Assembly: GCF_900129245.1 (NCBI RefSeq)
Contig: NZ_FQUT01000010.1
Span: forward strand, 1-64,000
DNA: 64,000 bases
Reading direction: 5' to 3'
DNA from: Chryseobacterium arachidis
GTDB taxonomy: Bacteria > Bacteroidota > Bacteroidia > Flavobacteriales > Weeksellaceae
The position numbers and the translations under genes are program-made. Within the stretch, counting starts at the first letter, position 1, and the number at the start of each line of letters is the position of its first letter. The notes under the pieces are model-generated. The model was not told the DNA's origin and searched no databases. It was given only the letters and a program-made list of their open reading frames with translations. Positions 25,371 to 33,452 of the stretch are shown piece by piece.

Positions 25371-25402
25371 GGCAAAATTGCACATCGCAGTTTTGCCTTT
25401 TT
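25371..25402 (+). terminator. Terminator of the APC permease gene
   Basis: GGCAAAA (25371-25377) pairs with TTTTGCC (25391-25397), with additional TGC/GCA pairing inside, followed by TTTTTCTTTT. It lies 25 bases after the stop codon. Confidence 0.75.
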
Positions 25403-25464
25403 CTTTTGTTCACAAATTGGCGAACTTCTTGCTTTAAATTTTAAAATTTTAAACTAAAAACGCC

Positions 25465-25800
25465 ATGTCTGAAAGAATTAAGACCTTCAAAGAATTTTAC
25501 CAGTTTTACTTAACAGAGCACAGTAAAATGGGAACACGTATTTTTCATTTTATTGGAACTTTACTAGTATTTTTTGTCATTGGATACGTCATCAGCTCAG
25601 GAAAAGAGCGATTCCTATGGTATATTCCGATTTTCGGGTATGGCTTTGCATGGTTCAGTCATGCTGTAATTGAAAAGAACAAACCTGCTACTTTTAAATA
25701 TCCTCTATGGTCATTGATTTCTGATTTCAGATTATTTTTTGAACTGTTGATCAGGAGACAGAAGTTTACGGGAATTCCCAAGCAGAAACCTTTGGAATAA
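25465..25800 (+). CDS. DUF962 / Mpo1-like membrane protein
   Basis: A 111-residue protein with 'FKEFYQFYLTEHSKMGTRIF' followed by 'HFIGTLLVFFVIGYVI' and 'IFGYGFAWFSHAVIEKNKPA'. The three His (EHS, HFIG, SHAV) and two membrane segments define the DUF962/Mpo1-like family. Yeast Mpo1 is an Fe(II)-dependent dioxygenase of 2-hydroxy fatty acids, using conserved His. Bacterial members are uncharacterised but a lipid-oxidation role is plausible. It appears monocistronic, closed by a perfect hairpin at 25815-25846. Confidence 0.8.
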   Translation: MSERIKTFKEFYQFYLTEHSKMGTRIFHFIGTLLVFFVIGYVISSGKERFLWYIPIFGYGFAWFSHAVIEKNKPATFKYPLWSLISDFRLFFELLIRRQKFTGIPKQKPLE

Positions 25801-25814
25801 ATTTCTTTATAAAC

Positions 25815-25846
25815 AGACTACCCCAAGGCAAGCCTTGGGGTAGTCT
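25815..25846. terminator. Perfect 15-bp hairpin terminator after the DUF962 gene
   Basis: AGACTACCCCAAGGC (25815-25829) and its exact complement (25832-25846) with only two bases between, followed by TTTTC. It is unusually GC-rich and long for this genome. Confidence 0.7.
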
Positions 25847-25854
25847 TTTCGAAT

Positions 25855-25901
25855 AAAATAGTTTCGGCAGGTTTGCTTCGCAAACCCGCCGAAACTATTT
25901 T
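25855..25901. repeat. Long palindrome with 22-base arms
   Basis: Arms at 25855-25876 and 25880-25901 pair over 22 positions with one mismatch (A-C) around a TTC loop; the tip is GGTTTGC-ttc-GCAAACC. It stands 8 bases after another perfect hairpin and before a convergent gene. It belongs with the palindromes at 54634-54684 and 56182-56216. Confidence 0.65.
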
Positions 25902-25934
25902 ATAAAAATTCAAATTAAAAAATCCTTCAATGAT

Positions 25935-27956
25935 TTATTTGAACTTCTTTTTAAAGCTGAATTTCAGCATATTTATTAATCCGGGTTCAATAATATCAAT
26001 TCCCAGACCGAAATTACTGTCTGCAACCGTATGATGATCTGTTCTGAATTTTTCAAAATCCTCCTTAGGAATTTCAAGGTTTACCAAAGGATTAAATTCA
26101 ATATTTACCGTAGCACCATTTTTAGTGATCTTCTTACGGCTTGTAAAATCAAAATAAGGATTATGAATCGTACTTTCCTGAACCGTGTATTTCTCCTGAG
26201 TATCGATTTTCTGGTCGGTGTATAAATTAATCTCATACTTCTCACTATCGAAGTTATGCCAGAATGTAAGATCTTCATGCATAAAATCCCTGGCACTCGC
26301 TTTTACCACATTTCTGTCAAAATACATTAAAAAACGATTATTTTTAGGATCAACATAATACGGATTGTCAACCGAAGCCTTGTATTGGATCTTAAATTCA
26401 TTCAGTTTTTTATCATCACTGATAATGTCTATCGAAGCTTCTTTAAAGATATTCCTTACATCTGTTCCGTTTCTGTCGTTTGAATAATTCAGGCTGTAAA
26501 AAAGAAAATTATTCCAGCTGTCGATTACTTCCCTTTTATTTGTATTCCTGAAATAACGCCTCATCGCATTGGCACGGTTCCCTTTGTATGTAGTCGTTAG
26601 CACTAAATTTCCTGTTGAATTCTGTGTATTGAATTCCACTTTTTCATCGATACAGAAATAAGGATATTTATAGGGTTTTCTCTCCTTTAATTCCTGATCC
26701 GGTTTTACTTCAAGATAATGCATGAAATAAATAAGTCCACGGTTTTCCAGCAAGCCGAATTCATCACGAATCGTTGCATCAACAAAGTATTCTTCTCCTT
26801 TATGATTGATTTTTACAATAGCATGATTGAAAGTAAGCAGTGACGGCAAGTAATATTTAATATAAAAATCTGTATGGAAATTAACCAAAATAATGGAGGA
26901 ATCCACTCCGATATAGTCTAAAATTGTCTTTAATAAAACTGATTTGGCTTTACAGTCACCCTGTTTGTTTTCGTATGTTACAGATGGTTCCTGCGGTTTG
27001 TGCCCATTCATTTCGTCGGCATTGAAAACATAGTAGACATTATTCTGAACGTATTCTACTGCAAACTGTATTTTTTCGTCCAAATCAACAATCTCATCAA
27101 GCTTTTCAATTAAATTCGGAGCAAAATCTTTTAGTGAGGCTTTATCAAAAATCTCTGCGTAGATCGGAGCAATATAATTTGAAAGATTTTTCCAACTGTC
27201 GTCCGTTGCAAAATCTATATAAGGAAAAATTTCGCGGTTCGCATCTACAGGGTTGATGTAATTCTGCTTTTCAAAAACAAACGTTTCTCCTTTGCTTAAA
27301 TAGCCGATCTCCGGCTGCAGAACTTTTCCGTTTTCGTCTCTGAAGAACGTTTTTTTGTAGGCAATTTTCTGTTCCCTATCATTAATAAAGGTAAATTTAT
27401 AACTTCCGTAAGCCCAGTAATTATCCGGACTTACCCAGACATGCTTGGAAAATTCTTTTCTTAAAAAATCACGGTCTGTGAAAACTTTCACCCGGGAATC
27501 CTCCATGATCAGAATATCATAAAGCCTGAGATCTTTAATGGTAATATTGATCTTTTTATTGCTGCTTAAAATTCCACCGCTGCTTTGGTTTTCACTGTCC
27601 AGAACTTTTATTTTGGTATCCGGGATTTTGTCGATCAAAACTCCGTCTCGCAATACACTAATTCGATGAATATTATACACCTCATTCTCTTCCACCACAA
27701 TATCCGACACCGATGCTCTTTCAAGATTGGCAGGCTCATTCAGTGTATAAGCCATGCAGATATATTCACTGTTTTCGGTATTGCTCGTGTAATATTTTTT
27801 GTCTAAAAAATAACAGAAATCTTTTCCTTCATCAATCTGCCGCTTCGCAAATTCAGAATCTTTTATTCTGTCTACCAGATCCTGATCATCAATATTCCCC
27901 GCCCACTCCTCGGATTTCCTGATTCTGTAATTTTCAATTTCAATCTGCTTGTCCAT
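25935..27956 (-). CDS. DUF3857 / transglutaminase-like protein
   Basis: A 673-residue protein with a beta-rich N-terminal half of DUF3857 type ('YNIHRISVLRDGVLIDKIPD'). A transglutaminase-like core follows with Cys in 'QGDCKAKSVLLKTILDYIG', His in 'LTFNHAIVKI' and Asp in 'YFVDATIRDEFG', so the Cys-His-Asp triad is complete. No signal peptide is evident, so it may be cytosolic. Such DUF3857-transglutaminase proteins are widespread in Bacteroidota with unknown substrates; peptide crosslinking or proteolysis is possible. It is divergent from the DUF4377 gene. Confidence 0.8.
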   Translation of the reverse strand: MDKQIEIENYRIRKSEEWAGNIDDQDLVDRIKDSEFAKRQIDEGKDFCYFLDKKYYTSNTENSEYICMAYTLNEPANLERASVSDIVVEENEVYNIHRISVLRDGVLIDKIPDTKIKVLDSENQSSGGILSSNKKINITIKDLRLYDILIMEDSRVKVFTDRDFLRKEFSKHVWVSPDNYWAYGSYKFTFINDREQKIAYKKTFFRDENGKVLQPEIGYLSKGETFVFEKQNYINPVDANREIFPYIDFATDDSWKNLSNYIAPIYAEIFDKASLKDFAPNLIEKLDEIVDLDEKIQFAVEYVQNNVYYVFNADEMNGHKPQEPSVTYENKQGDCKAKSVLLKTILDYIGVDSSIILVNFHTDFYIKYYLPSLLTFNHAIVKINHKGEEYFVDATIRDEFGLLENRGLIYFMHYLEVKPDQELKERKPYKYPYFCIDEKVEFNTQNSTGNLVLTTTYKGNRANAMRRYFRNTNKREVIDSWNNFLFYSLNYSNDRNGTDVRNIFKEASIDIISDDKKLNEFKIQYKASVDNPYYVDPKNNRFLMYFDRNVVKASARDFMHEDLTFWHNFDSEKYEINLYTDQKIDTQEKYTVQESTIHNPYFDFTSRKKITKNGATVNIEFNPLVNLEIPKEDFEKFRTDHHTVADSNFGLGIDIIEPGLINMLKFSFKKKFK

Positions 27957-28095
27957 ATATGTTTTTATTTTGTGTACTTGGTCTAAAAGGAGCGGTCAAA
28001 TTACTTAATATAAAATAAAAAAACAAGAGCCGGAAATATTAAGATTACTATTATTCGGCATAAATATTGCCACTTCCGTTCTAAATTCCCAAACT

Positions 28096-28443
28096 ATGAA
28101 AAACAGCAAAGCCTTACTACAAGTATTTTTTTCCGCGATGATTATTTTCGTATTGTCGCAGTGTACCGCTTCCGCCAATACCTCTAACGGAAATGAAAAA
28201 ACATTTATTGTGGGTCCCGAAACCGCAGACTGTAACGGTGTAGTTCCGATGAAATGCTTACAGGTGAAAGAAACACCTGCCGGAAACTGGACCAACTTCT
28301 ACAGCAATATTGAAGGATTTACCTATGAACCCGGTTTTGAATACGTTTTAAAAGTAAAAACAGAAAAGATAGAAAATCCGCCTGCAGACGGTTCTTCCAT
28401 AAAATATACCTTAATAAAGCAGGTTTCTAAAATTAAAAAATAA
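28096..28443 (+). CDS. DUF4377 lipoprotein
   Basis: A 115-residue exported protein: signal helix 'AMIIFVLSQCTASANTS' with a lipobox (LSQ-C, Cys 24 region), so probably a lipoprotein. The mature part has 'VGPETADCNGVVPMKCLQVK' and 'FYSNIEGFTYEPGFEYVLKV', the DUF4377 pattern often found with HslJ-type META domains. Two Cys (CNG, KCL) could form a disulphide. The gene ends inside the stem of a shared terminator with the convergent SPFH gene. Function unknown. Confidence 0.75.
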   Translation: MKNSKALLQVFFSAMIIFVLSQCTASANTSNGNEKTFIVGPETADCNGVVPMKCLQVKETPAGNWTNFYSNIEGFTYEPGFEYVLKVKTEKIENPPADGSSIKYTLIKQVSKIKK

Positions 28444-28474
28444 AATAGACCTCTCAGATTTGAGAGGTCTATTT
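28443..28474. terminator. Bidirectional terminator, DUF4377 / SPFH genes
   Basis: AAATAGACCTCTCA (28443-28456) with its exact complement (28461-28474) and a GATT loop: a 14-bp perfect stem between convergent genes, flanked by A/T runs on both sides. Confidence 0.75.
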
Positions 28475-28496
28475 ATTATTATCAAGATTATTTTAA

Positions 28497-29396
28497 TTAG
28501 CCAATAGCATCATCAATTTTCTGAGAAGCTGCCATGGAAACCACCAAATCATTCAGCATCGAGCTGGCTGCAGTCGGAGAATTCGGTAAAAGAACCAGAT
28601 TGCTTCTGTTATTTGCACCGATTGACTGTAAGGTATCGTAATGCTGTGTTACAACAATTAATGCTGAAGCTTCCTGAGGCTTAATATTAACAGAATTCAG
28701 CATTCCTACAGATTCCTGAAGACCTTTGGCAATTTCTCTTCTTTGGTCTGCAATACCTTGTCCCTGTAACTTTTTAGATTCAGCTTCCGCTTTTGCAACT
28801 GCTACAATTCTGATTCTTTGGGCCTCTGATTCATATTCTGCGGCCGTTTTTTCTCTTTCTGCTGCGTTGATCCTGTTCATGGCATGTTTTACCTGCTCAT
28901 CCGGATCAATATCAGTAACTAATGCTTTGATAATATCATAGCCGTAGCTGTTCATCGCTTCCTGAAGTTCGCTCTTTACAGCAATCGCCACATCATCTTT
29001 TCTTACGAATACATCATCCAGTTTTAATTTTGGTACTTCAGCCCTTACCACATCAAAAACAAAAGAAGTAATTTGGTTTTCAGGATTTTCCAGGCGGTAA
29101 TAAGCATCTCCTACCTGATTCCTGATGACCTGATACTGAACGGAAACTTTCATTCTGATAAAAACATTATCCAGCGTTTTCGTATCAATAATTACATCCA
29201 GTTGCTGAATTCTAAGATTTAATCTTTTCGCAATCTGATCGATAATCGGAAGCTTAAGATGAAGCCCGGAATGTTTTACTGCCTGAAACTTGCCGAAACG
29301 TTCAATAATTGCCGCTGTTTCCTGCTTTACTACAAAAAATGAAGCAAATAAAATAATTAATCCAATAAAAATAATTGGTGCAAAAAAAAGACTCAT
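28497..29396 (-). CDS. SPFH/band 7 (stomatin-like) membrane protein
   Basis: 299 residues from the ATG at 29396, which places the membrane helix ('FFAPIIFIGLIILFASFFVV') at the very N-terminus as in paraslipins; an upstream ATG at 29432 would add 12 basic residues. The SPFH domain follows ('KQETAAIIERFGKFQAV', 'GLHLKLPIIDQIAKRLNLRI'), then a coiled coil ('RINAAEREKTAAEYESEAQR') and a Gly/Pro-poor tail. Family members oligomerise into membrane microdomain cages. Often such genes sit beside an NfeD gene; none is visible here. Confidence 0.9.
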   Translation of the reverse strand: MSLFFAPIIFIGLIILFASFFVVKQETAAIIERFGKFQAVKHSGLHLKLPIIDQIAKRLNLRIQQLDVIIDTKTLDNVFIRMKVSVQYQVIRNQVGDAYYRLENPENQITSFVFDVVRAEVPKLKLDDVFVRKDDVAIAVKSELQEAMNSYGYDIIKALVTDIDPDEQVKHAMNRINAAEREKTAAEYESEAQRIRIVAVAKAEAESKKLQGQGIADQRREIAKGLQESVGMLNSVNIKPQEASALIVVTQHYDTLQSIGANNRSNLVLLPNSPTAASSMLNDLVVSMAASQKIDDAIG

Positions 29397-29485
29397 AGTT
29401 TTAATTTTTTTCGTAATAATTCTGTTTGTCAAGAGAAATCCTCTTTGTATTTTTTTAAATATAAGGAAAAATATTTGGAATGGAG

Positions 29486-29564
29486 TTTGGAAGCTTGAAG
29501 CCGGATGATGGAAGTTTTGAGGACTTTAATTGTAACTTCCAGCTTCCCTCATCCAACTTCCAAC
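29486..29564. repeat. REP-like dispersed palindrome, copy 1
   Basis: Left arm contains GGAAGCTTGAAGCCGGATG and the right arm reads inverted as GGAAGTTGGATGAGGGAAGC, around an AT-rich centre. The same GGAAG/GGATG vocabulary in inverted array occurs at 33387-33450 and 58634-58714. It lies in the promoter side between the SPFH and Crp/Fnr genes. Confidence 0.55.
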
Positions 29565-29620
29565 CAATATTCCCCATTTATTTCCACAAAAAACTTACTT
29601 TTGAATATTAATTATCAACC

Positions 29621-30199
29621 ATGGATGCTAAAGAAATATTAAAAGAACATATCTCGAAATTCACTTTTCTTTCTGATGAACAATTGGATTATGTTTTCGG
29701 GCACTTCAATCTTATTCATTTGAAAAAAGGACAAAGCCTGATTTCTGAAGGGGATTTTGTGAATCATGAATATTTTGTGATCGATGGCTGCCTGAAGGCA
29801 TTCTATTTAAATGACAATATGAAAATGTTTATCCTTCAGTTTGCCATGCCGACCTGGTGGGTGACGGATTTTGATGCGCTTTACAATAAAACCAGAGCAA
29901 CGATTAATGTAGATTGTATTTCTCATTCAACCATTTTATCTATTTCTAATGAAGACCGGGAAAAAATCTGCCATGAAATCCATGAGATAGAACATTTCTT
30001 CAGATGGCGCACCAATAAAGGATATATTGCTTTGCAGAAACGCCTTCTTTCTTTTATGGATAACGATGCGAAATTCAGGTATGAAGAACTTCTGGCGCTG
30101 TATCCACAATTGTACAACCTTGTTCCAAAACATCTTATTGCTGCCTATTTAGGGGTTACCAGAGAAACTCTGAGCAGATTGCATCAGGCAAAACATTAA
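29621..30199 (+). CDS. Crp/Fnr-family transcriptional regulator
   Basis: 192 residues: a cyclic-nucleotide-binding-like beta-roll ('LKKGQSLISEGDFVNHEYFV', 'DGCLKAFYLND') and a C-terminal helix-turn-helix ('LVPKHLIAAYLGVTRETLSR'). There are no Fnr-type Fe-S cysteines and no clear cAMP-binding Arg-Ser pair, so the ligand is unknown. A perfect -7 box TACTTTTG is at 29596-29603. Directly downstream a CRP-like palindrome (30233-30246) precedes the yceI gene, implying that this regulator activates the neighbouring five-gene run. Confidence 0.88.
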   Translation: MDAKEILKEHISKFTFLSDEQLDYVFGHFNLIHLKKGQSLISEGDFVNHEYFVIDGCLKAFYLNDNMKMFILQFAMPTWWVTDFDALYNKTRATINVDCISHSTILSISNEDREKICHEIHEIEHFFRWRTNKGYIALQKRLLSFMDNDAKFRYEELLALYPQLYNLVPKHLIAAYLGVTRETLSRLHQAKH

Positions 30200-30231
30200 A
30201 CTATTTTTCGACCTTAATCTTCCCATAATTT

Positions 30232-30277
30232 CGTGATGTACCTCACATAACTTTTCATTGGATTCGGCTGAACTTTG
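30232..30277 (+). promoter_or_regulatory. CRP-type operator and -7 box upstream of yceI
   Basis: CGTGATGTACCTCACA (30232-30247) fits the GTGA-N6-TCAC layout of Crp-family sites. A -7-like box GAACTTTG is at 30270-30277; the palindrome centre lies 30.5 bp upstream of it, close to -41/-42 of the predicted start. This is the position of class II activator sites and follows the stop codon of the Crp/Fnr gene by 32 bases. Confidence 0.55.
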
Positions 30278-30302
30278 TCCTATAATTTTAAAACAAATCG
30301 AA

Positions 30303-30836
30303 ATGGACACAAAAAATTTTAAAGTAAGCAACGAAAACAGTAATATCGACTGGATTGGAAGAAAAGTAACCGGAGCCCACAACGGAACGATCGATGTAAA
30401 GGAAGGGAACTTCATATTTGAAAACGGAATATTAAGCGCAGGAAAGTTTGTAATTGATACAAAATCAATCAAAATTCTTGATATTGAGGATGCTGAAACC
30501 AACGCACAATTTGCAGGACATTTGGCTTCCGATGATTTCTTCAATTCTGATCATTTTCCTGAAGCCATTTTCGAAATCACTCACGCTGAACCAAGCGATA
30601 ACAATCTTTATTATGTTACAGGAAACCTTACTATTAAAGGGATTACTCACGAAATTGACACGACTTTACAAATTGTAAAAACAGAAAACACAGCAGTTTT
30701 AGACAGTAAAATTGTGGTAGACAGAACGAAATTCAACATCAAATTCAGATCATCAAACTTCTTTACCAATCTGGGTGATACGCTGATCTACAACAACTTT
30801 GATCTGAATGTTCATTTGGTTGCAGAAGCCATTTAA
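30303..30836 (+). CDS. YceI-family protein (lipocalin-like isoprenoid-binding fold)
   Basis: 177 residues from the ATG at 30303, where 'MDTKNFKVSNENSNIDWIGR' matches family starts; the frame is open 45 bases further upstream but lacks support. Segments 'FVIDTKSIKILD', 'HLASDDFFNSDHFPEAIFEI' and 'GNLTIKGITHEIDTTLQI' are the YceI signature. The family forms a beta-barrel that binds long isoprenoid chains; this copy lacks a signal peptide and so would be cytosolic. It is first in a run with tautomerase, SDR, NTF2-like and nitronate monooxygenase genes. Confidence 0.88.
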   Translation: MDTKNFKVSNENSNIDWIGRKVTGAHNGTIDVKEGNFIFENGILSAGKFVIDTKSIKILDIEDAETNAQFAGHLASDDFFNSDHFPEAIFEITHAEPSDNNLYYVTGNLTIKGITHEIDTTLQIVKTENTAVLDSKIVVDRTKFNIKFRSSNFFTNLGDTLIYNNFDLNVHLVAEAI

Positions 30837-30868
30837 CTCAAAATTCATTAACCATAAAAATTTACATC

Positions 30869-31087
30869 ATGCCATTTATTAAAATAGATGTTTTACGTGA
30901 AGATCTTAACCGCGAGAAAAAACAACAGTTAATCAGAAAAATCAACGAAGCAGTTACCGAAGTCTTAAACAAAGATCCGCACCTAACCCATATCGTGATC
31001 AACGAAATCGAAGATGATAACTGGGGATACGCAGGAGAACAGGTTTCAGCATTAAAAGAACAAGGATTTTCAACCGCAAAAAAGTAA
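30869..31087 (+). CDS. 4-oxalocrotonate tautomerase-like protein
   Basis: A 72-residue protein beginning 'MPFIKIDVLREDLNREKKQQ', so Pro1 is available after Met removal as the catalytic base of the tautomerase superfamily. The body 'LIRKINEAVTEVLNKDPHLT' and 'VVINE'-like strand ('HIVINEIEDDNWGYAG') match the family. Size is normal for 4-OT subunits, which assemble as hexamers. It lies 32 bases after yceI and 6 bases before the SDR gene, so it is likely in one operon. Substrate unknown. Confidence 0.85.
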   Translation: MPFIKIDVLREDLNREKKQQLIRKINEAVTEVLNKDPHLTHIVINEIEDDNWGYAGEQVSALKEQGFSTAKK

Positions 31088-31093
31088 TTTAAA

Positions 31094-31825
31094 ATGAAAA
31101 AACAAACAGTAATTGTAACAGGCGCATCATCGGGAATTGGGTTGGAAGTTGCCCGTTACTTCTTAGACAGAGGTGATCATGTGGTAATTAATTCACAGAC
31201 AGAATCAAAATTAAAAGAAGTGTATAAAGAGTTGGGAGCTGGTGAAAATCTTGTTTTCTTAGCCGGAAATGTAGCTGATAAATCAACCGGGGAAGCGTTA
31301 GCAAAAATTGCTCTTGAAAAATTCGGATCAATCGATGTTTTGGTAAATAATGCCGGAATCTATGACAACAAACCGTTTTTAGAAGTTACCGAAGAATATC
31401 TGGATCAATTTTTAACGACCAATTTAAAAGGAACTTTCTTCACCACTCAGGCTGTCATTCCGCAAATGCAGAAGCAAAAAGACGGAGTTGTGATCAACGT
31501 TGGAACGCCTTTGGTTTATCATGCCATCGCACAATCTCCATCAACGGCTCCGATCTCCAGTAAAGGAGCGATTCACGCTTTAACCTTGCAACTGGCGGCA
31601 GAATTCGGAAAAGATAATATCCGAGTAAACACCGTAGCACCGGGACTCATCAGAACTCCGATGCACGACGAAACCATTGACAATAATGCAGGAATGCACC
31701 TGATCAACCGAATCGGAGAACCTGAGGAAATTGCGCAGATGATTCATGCCATTGCCAAAAACAAATTAATTTCCGGAGCCATCATCAATGTAGACGGAGG
31801 AATGGGCGCCGGACACAGTTTATAA
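31094..31825 (+). CDS. SDR-family protein lacking the catalytic Tyr
   Basis: 243 residues with a classical Rossmann start ('VTGASSGIGLEVARYF') and 'VLVNNAGIYDNKPF'. The active-site region reads 'TPLVYHAIAQSPSTAPISSK': the Lys of the YxxxK motif is present, but the Tyr position is Pro, and no Ser sits at the usual place about 13 residues before it. The C-terminal 'RVNTVAPGLIRTPM' and 'ISGAIINVDGGMGAG' are intact, so cofactor binding should persist. It may be a non-catalytic or mechanistically altered SDR. It is in the run between the tautomerase gene (6 bases) and the NTF2-like gene (2 bases). Confidence 0.85.
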   Translation: MKKQTVIVTGASSGIGLEVARYFLDRGDHVVINSQTESKLKEVYKELGAGENLVFLAGNVADKSTGEALAKIALEKFGSIDVLVNNAGIYDNKPFLEVTEEYLDQFLTTNLKGTFFTTQAVIPQMQKQKDGVVINVGTPLVYHAIAQSPSTAPISSKGAIHALTLQLAAEFGKDNIRVNTVAPGLIRTPMHDETIDNNAGMHLINRIGEPEEIAQMIHAIAKNKLISGAIINVDGGMGAGHSL

Positions 31826-31827
31826 TA

Positions 31828-32280
31828 ATGAAAACTTTATTAATTATCGCATGGCTGTTCAGTTTCACATTGAACAGCTATGCACAAAAAACAAGTGGTA
31901 TGAAAACAGATCAGACACCGGAAACAGAAATAAAAAACGTTATTGAAAACTATTATTTCAAAGGAATTTATGTAGGAAATACCGAACTTCTTAAAAAAGC
32001 TTTTTATAAAGATGCATTGCTTTTCGGAGATGTAAAAGGGGTTCCTTATTTTAAAACGGCAGCACAATATATTGATGGTGTTGGAAATCGTATCAGTCCT
32101 GAAAAATCGGGGAAAGATTTTAAGGCAGAAATTATCTCGATTGATGTGATCAATTCAATTGCCACAGCGAAATTAAATGTAAAAATGTATGATTTTAATT
32201 ACTATAATTTTATAACTTTCAATAAAATTAACGGTGAATGGCTTATTGTCAATAAAACATTAACCGACGTGCAACCTTAA
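31828..32280 (+). CDS. Exported NTF2-like (lumazine-binding-type) protein
   Basis: 150 residues: signal peptide 'MKTLLIIAWLFSFTLNSYAQ', then an NTF2-like fold ('IKNVIENYYFKGIYVGNTEL', 'TAKLNVKMYDFNYYNFITF', 'INGEWLIVNKTLTDV'). Flavobacteria often carry this putative lumazine-binding family next to oxidoreductase genes controlled by Crp/Fnr or AraC regulators. It starts 2 bases after the SDR stop codon, so cotranscription is likely. Catalytic residues are not obvious. The periplasmic location differs from its cytosolic operon partners. Confidence 0.8.
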   Translation: MKTLLIIAWLFSFTLNSYAQKTSGMKTDQTPETEIKNVIENYYFKGIYVGNTELLKKAFYKDALLFGDVKGVPYFKTAAQYIDGVGNRISPEKSGKDFKAEIISIDVINSIATAKLNVKMYDFNYYNFITFNKINGEWLIVNKTLTDVQP

Positions 32281-32312
32281 CGCAATTTTTTTTAACCAAA
32301 ATCAGCAAAATC

Positions 32313-33389
32313 ATGTGGAATAAGAACAGAATTACGGAATTATTAGGCATTGAATATCCCATCATGCAAGGTCCATTTGGCGGAGGTTTATCGACGGTTG
32401 AATTGACGACAACTGTGAGCAATCTCGGCGGTTTGGGCGGATTTGGAGCTTATACACTATCACCACAGGAAATTTATAATACTCATCAACAAATACAGGC
32501 AAAAACCAACAAACCATATAACCTTAATCTTTGGGTAAATGATCACGACATTATCAATGATGCTCTCACGCAAAAGCAATATGAGAAGGCTGTAGAAACT
32601 TTTAAACCTTATTTTGATATATTGAATACAGAAGTTCCGCCACTTCCACCATCTTTTGAATCAAGATTTCAGAATCAGTTGCAGGTCGTTTTTGATATTA
32701 AACCTAAAGTTTTCAGCTTTATGTTTGGTCTTTTAGATCCCAATATTATTGAAGATCTTCACAAACAGGGAACTATCGTTTTCGGAAATGCTACAACTTT
32801 GGACGAAGCCATTGCTTTAGAAAAATTGGGAGTTGATGTTATTGTCGCTTCAGGCTTCGAAAGTGGTGGCCACCGGCCTTCGTTTTTGGATAAATCCGAA
32901 CTTTCTACGACGGGAACCTTTGTCTTGGTTCAATTAATCAAAGAAAAAGTGAAAATTCCTGTGGTGGCAGCCGGAGGAATTGCCAATGGTCGCGGCATTG
33001 CCGCAGCATTTACTTTGAAAGCTGAAGCTGTACAGATCGGAACCGCATTTTTAGCCACCGAAGAATCTGGTGCATTGCCGATTCACAAAGAATTTTTATT
33101 TTCTGATGCAGCAAAATCCACTACTCTTTCCAGAGCATACACAGGAAGATTAGGACGCGGAATTACGACAAAAATCACTCGAAATGTATTGGCCGCAACC
33201 GATAAAACACTACCTTTTCCTTTACAGACAACCTTCATGGGAGCATTGAGAAAAGCAGCTTTAGAACAGCAAAAAAATGATCTGGTTTTCTTTTGGAGCG
33301 GACAAATAGCCCCTATTTTAAAACATAAAAAAGCCTCAACTTTAATGAAATCATTGATCGAGGAAGCGAATAACTTGCTGGAAGTTTGA
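32313..33389 (+). CDS. Nitronate monooxygenase-like flavoprotein
   Basis: A 358-residue TIM-barrel FMN protein. The start 'LLGIEYPIMQGPFGGG' and 'LVNLGG'-like segment ('TTVSNLGGLGGFGAYTL'), the motif 'VIVASGFESGGHRPS' and the FMN phosphate region 'VVAAGGIANGRGIAAAF' identify the nitronate monooxygenase/2-nitropropane dioxygenase family. The AGGHRG-type His is present. It would oxidise nitronates or act as an enoyl reductase-like flavin enzyme. It is the last gene of the Crp-led run, 32 bases after the NTF2-like gene; a REP-like palindrome follows. Confidence 0.88.
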   Translation: MWNKNRITELLGIEYPIMQGPFGGGLSTVELTTTVSNLGGLGGFGAYTLSPQEIYNTHQQIQAKTNKPYNLNLWVNDHDIINDALTQKQYEKAVETFKPYFDILNTEVPPLPPSFESRFQNQLQVVFDIKPKVFSFMFGLLDPNIIEDLHKQGTIVFGNATTLDEAIALEKLGVDVIVASGFESGGHRPSFLDKSELSTTGTFVLVQLIKEKVKIPVVAAGGIANGRGIAAAFTLKAEAVQIGTAFLATEESGALPIHKEFLFSDAAKSTTLSRAYTGRLGRGITTKITRNVLAATDKTLPFPLQTTFMGALRKAALEQQKNDLVFFWSGQIAPILKHKKASTLMKSLIEEANNLLEV

Positions 33390-33450
33390 AGATGGAGGCT
33401 GGAAGTTAAATAAAAGTCTGCAAAAACTTCCCGCTTCCAGCCTCCACCTT
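33387..33450. repeat. REP-like dispersed palindrome, copy 2
   Basis: GAAGATGGAGGCTGGAAGTT lies at about 33388-33407; the right side read inverted is AAGGTGGAGGCTGGAAGC followed by GGGAAGTT. The unit shares its words with the copies at 29486 and 58634. It separates two convergent genes and could fold as a transcript end. Confidence 0.55.
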
Positions 33451-33452
33451 AC

